A stretch of 5,996 bases of DNA from Clostridia bacterium (GTDB lineage: Bacteria > Bacillota > Clostridia > Christensenellales > CAG-917): the NCBI GenBank assembly GCA_900769205.1, contig CAAGFS010000156.1, positions 1 through 5,996 on the forward strand. Reading direction: 5' to 3'. The notes beneath the pieces were generated by a model. The model ran no database searches and was not told the DNA's origin. It was given only the letters and a program-made list of their open reading frames with translations. Position 1 is the first letter of the stretch, and the number at the start of each line of letters is the position of its first letter. Position numbers and translations under genes: made by a program. Below, piece after piece: positions 4,406-5,996 of this stretch.

Positions 4406-5996
4406 ATTTTTTGTCGATTGCTTTCACGCGACACGCGGACATACAAGCACCGCACTTGATGCATTTTGCGGGATCGATTGTTCTTGCGGGAAGCTTGTGC
4501 CCTTGAGAAGGAACGCCCGTTGAACTGATTGCGCCGACGGGGCAATTTCTTTCACAAAGACCGCAACCGATACAATTATCTGCAATAATCTCATAATTCA
4601 TAAGGCTCTTGCAAACGTGCGCGGGACATTTTTTGTCAACGATGTGCGCAACGTATTCGTCTCTGAAATGAGCAAGCGTTGAAAGAATGGGGTTTGGAGC
4701 GGTCTGACCGAGAGCGCAGAGCGAATCGTTCTTGATGTAGTTTGCAAGGTCCATGAGCTTGTCAAGATCTTCCATCGTGGCAGTGCCCTTGGTGATCTTG
4801 GTGAGCAATTCGAGCATTCTCTTGGTGCCGATACGGCAAGGAGAGCATTTTCCGCAAGACTCGTCGCAGATAAACTCCATATAGAACTTTGCAACGTCAA
4901 CCATACAGTTGTCTTCGTCCATAACGATTGCGCCGCCGCTTCCCATCATCGAGCCTTTTGCAACAAGGTTGTCGAAGTCGATGAGAGCGTCAAGGTCGTC
5001 TGCCGTGAGGCAACCGCCCGAAGGACCGCCCGTCTGAATGGCTTTGAACTTCTTTCCGCCGGGAATGCCGCCGCCGATGTCGTATATCAGCTCGCGCAAA
5101 GTGGTGCCCATAGGAACTTCCACAAGACCGACGTTGTTGACCTTTCCGCCGAGTGCAAAGACCTTCGTGCCTTTGGACTTTTCGGTGCCGTAGCAAGAGA
5201 ACTTCTCATAGCCTTCTCTCATTATGTAAGGCACGCAAGCGAGAGTTTCGACGTTGTTGACGATCGTGGGCGATTCCCAAAGTCCTTTGACCGCGGGGAA
5301 CGGCGGACGGGGACGAGGCATACCGCGCTTTCCTTCGATGGAGTTGAGAAGTGCGGTTTCTTCACCGCAAACGAACGCGCCCGCACCGAGACGGATATGC
5401 ACTCTGAAACTGAAATCCGTGCCGAGAATGTTGTCGCCCAAAAGACCGAGCTCTTCCGCTTGTCTTATTGCGATACGCAGACGGTTGACCGCGATGGGAT
5501 ATTCCGCGCGGACGTAGAAATAACCGTTTTGCGCTCCGATCGCATAACCCGCAATCATCATACCTTCGATGACGGCAAGGGGGTTTCCTTCGAGAATGGA
5601 ACGGTCCATAAACGCGCCCGGGTCGCCTTCGTCGCCGTTGCAGACGACGTATTTGTCGCCGTCGGGTTGAGCGTACGCAAACTGCCATTTTCTGCCCGTG
5701 GGGAATCCGCCGCCGCCACGACCGCGAAGTCCCGACGCCAAAATCTCGTTGATGACGTCTTGTCTGTCCATTTTCAGAGCACGTGCAAGACCGCGGAACG
5801 CGCCTGCGCCGAGTGCTTCTTCAATCTTTTCGGGGTTGATGCTTCCGCAACCGTGAAGCGCGATTCTCACTTGCTTTTTGTAGAAAGTGATGTCGTCTTG
5901 TTTGGAAATCTTCTCCTGCGTGGCGGGATCGACGTACAAAAGTCTGTCAACCACTTCGCCGCCGATAAGGTCTTTTTCGACGATTTCTTCAACGTC
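4404..5996 (-). CDS. hydB: NuoF-like flavoprotein subunit of the NAD-linked [FeFe]-hydrogenase, 5'-partial
   Basis: This subunit binds FMN and NAD(H) and passes electrons between them and the iron-sulfur chain leading to HydA. The 530 visible residues run open to the window edge. The first ones (DVEEIVEKDLIGG, then RLLYVDPAT) match the end of the thioredoxin-like [2Fe-2S] domain that precedes the NuoF core in HydB/HndC. Roughly 100 N-terminal residues are therefore missing, and the internal GTG at 5952-5954 is not a genuine start. Counting visible residues, the glycine-rich flavin/NAD motif GLRGRGGGGFPTGRKW is at 89-104, followed by GDEGDPGAFMDR (about 122-133) and GAGAFVCGEETALLNSIEGK (about 204-223). 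An SLBB-like region comes next, then the [4Fe-4S] site with Cys381, 384, 387 and 427. A C-terminal two-cluster ferredoxin domain has Cys475, 478, 481, 485 and Cys512, 515, 518, 522. That C-terminal domain separates HydB/HndC from plain NuoF. hydA follows after 12 bases. The promoter and the expected hydC partner lie outside the window. Confidence 0.96.
   Translation of the reverse strand, partial: DVEEIVEKDLIGGEVVDRLLYVDPATQEKISKQDDITFYKKQVRIALHGCGSINPEKIEEALGAGAFRGLARALKMDRQDVINEILASGLRGRGGGGFPTGRKWQFAYAQPDGDKYVVCNGDEGDPGAFMDRSILEGNPLAVIEGMMIAGYAIGAQNGYFYVRAEYPIAVNRLRIAIRQAEELGLLGDNILGTDFSFRVHIRLGAGAFVCGEETALLNSIEGKRGMPRPRPPFPAVKGLWESPTIVNNVETLACVPYIMREGYEKFSCYGTEKSKGTKVFALGGKVNNVGLVEVPMGTTLRELIYDIGGGIPGGKKFKAIQTGGPSGGCLTADDLDALIDFDNLVAKGSMMGSGGAIVMDEDNCMVDVAKFYMEFICDESCGKCSPCRIGTKRMLELLTKITKGTATMEDLDKLMDLANYIKNDSLCALGQTAPNPILSTLAHFRDEYVAHIVDKKCPAHVCKSLMNYEIIADNCIGCGLCERNCPVGAISSTGVPSQGHKLPARTIDPAKCIKCGACMSACRVKAIDKK

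Noticed and set aside
3438..4523. Plus-strand open frame of 361 codons opposite hydA and hydB
   Set aside because: It spans the junction of two well-supported genes on the other strand and shows no recognisable motif. It is a by-product of their codon usage.
4404..5954. hydB as a complete 516-residue gene starting at the GTG at 5954
   Set aside because: The frame is open upstream to the window edge and encodes conserved HydB sequence there. The GTG is an internal valine codon without a ribosome binding site, so the gene is partial.

Overview
The window comes from an anaerobic, hydrogen-metabolising bacterium, most likely a fermentative member of the Bacillota (Clostridia class). The evidence is a multi-cluster [FeFe]-hydrogenase of the NAD-linked HydABC/Hnd type, strong Shine-Dalgarno sites, sigma-A-type promoters and U-tailed intrinsic terminators. 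The species cannot be named from the sequence. Every gene I can support lies on the minus strand, so transcription runs from high to low coordinates.

Right part (2521-5996): the end of a hydrogenase operon. hydB (NuoF-like flavoprotein subunit) enters from the right edge without its N-terminus. It is followed after 12 bases by hydA, the catalytic [FeFe]-hydrogenase subunit. Together with a HydC (NuoE-like) subunit expected just outside the window, these would form a soluble complex coupling NAD(H), ferredoxin and protons/H2. The operon ends at a long, imperfectly paired hairpin with a U-rich tail (2521-2594).

Middle (1887-2431): a compact, self-contained two-gene unit. It has a near-consensus promoter, a 75-residue protein with two predicted membrane segments, a 51-residue acidic protein that starts one base after the preceding stop, and a strong terminator. 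I recognise neither protein with certainty. This is the least described part of the window.

Left part (62-1842): a single-gene unit for a twelve-helix sugar:cation symporter of the GPH (MelB-like) family, with its own promoter, a clear ribosome binding site and a perfect 12-bp-stem terminator. Its unusual feature is a hydrophilic, acidic C-terminal tail of about 75 residues.

The three units look independently transcribed, and nothing links them functionally beyond general fermentative metabolism (sugar uptake, and disposal of reducing power as H2). I see no rRNA, tRNA, CRISPR array, insertion sequence or phage gene.
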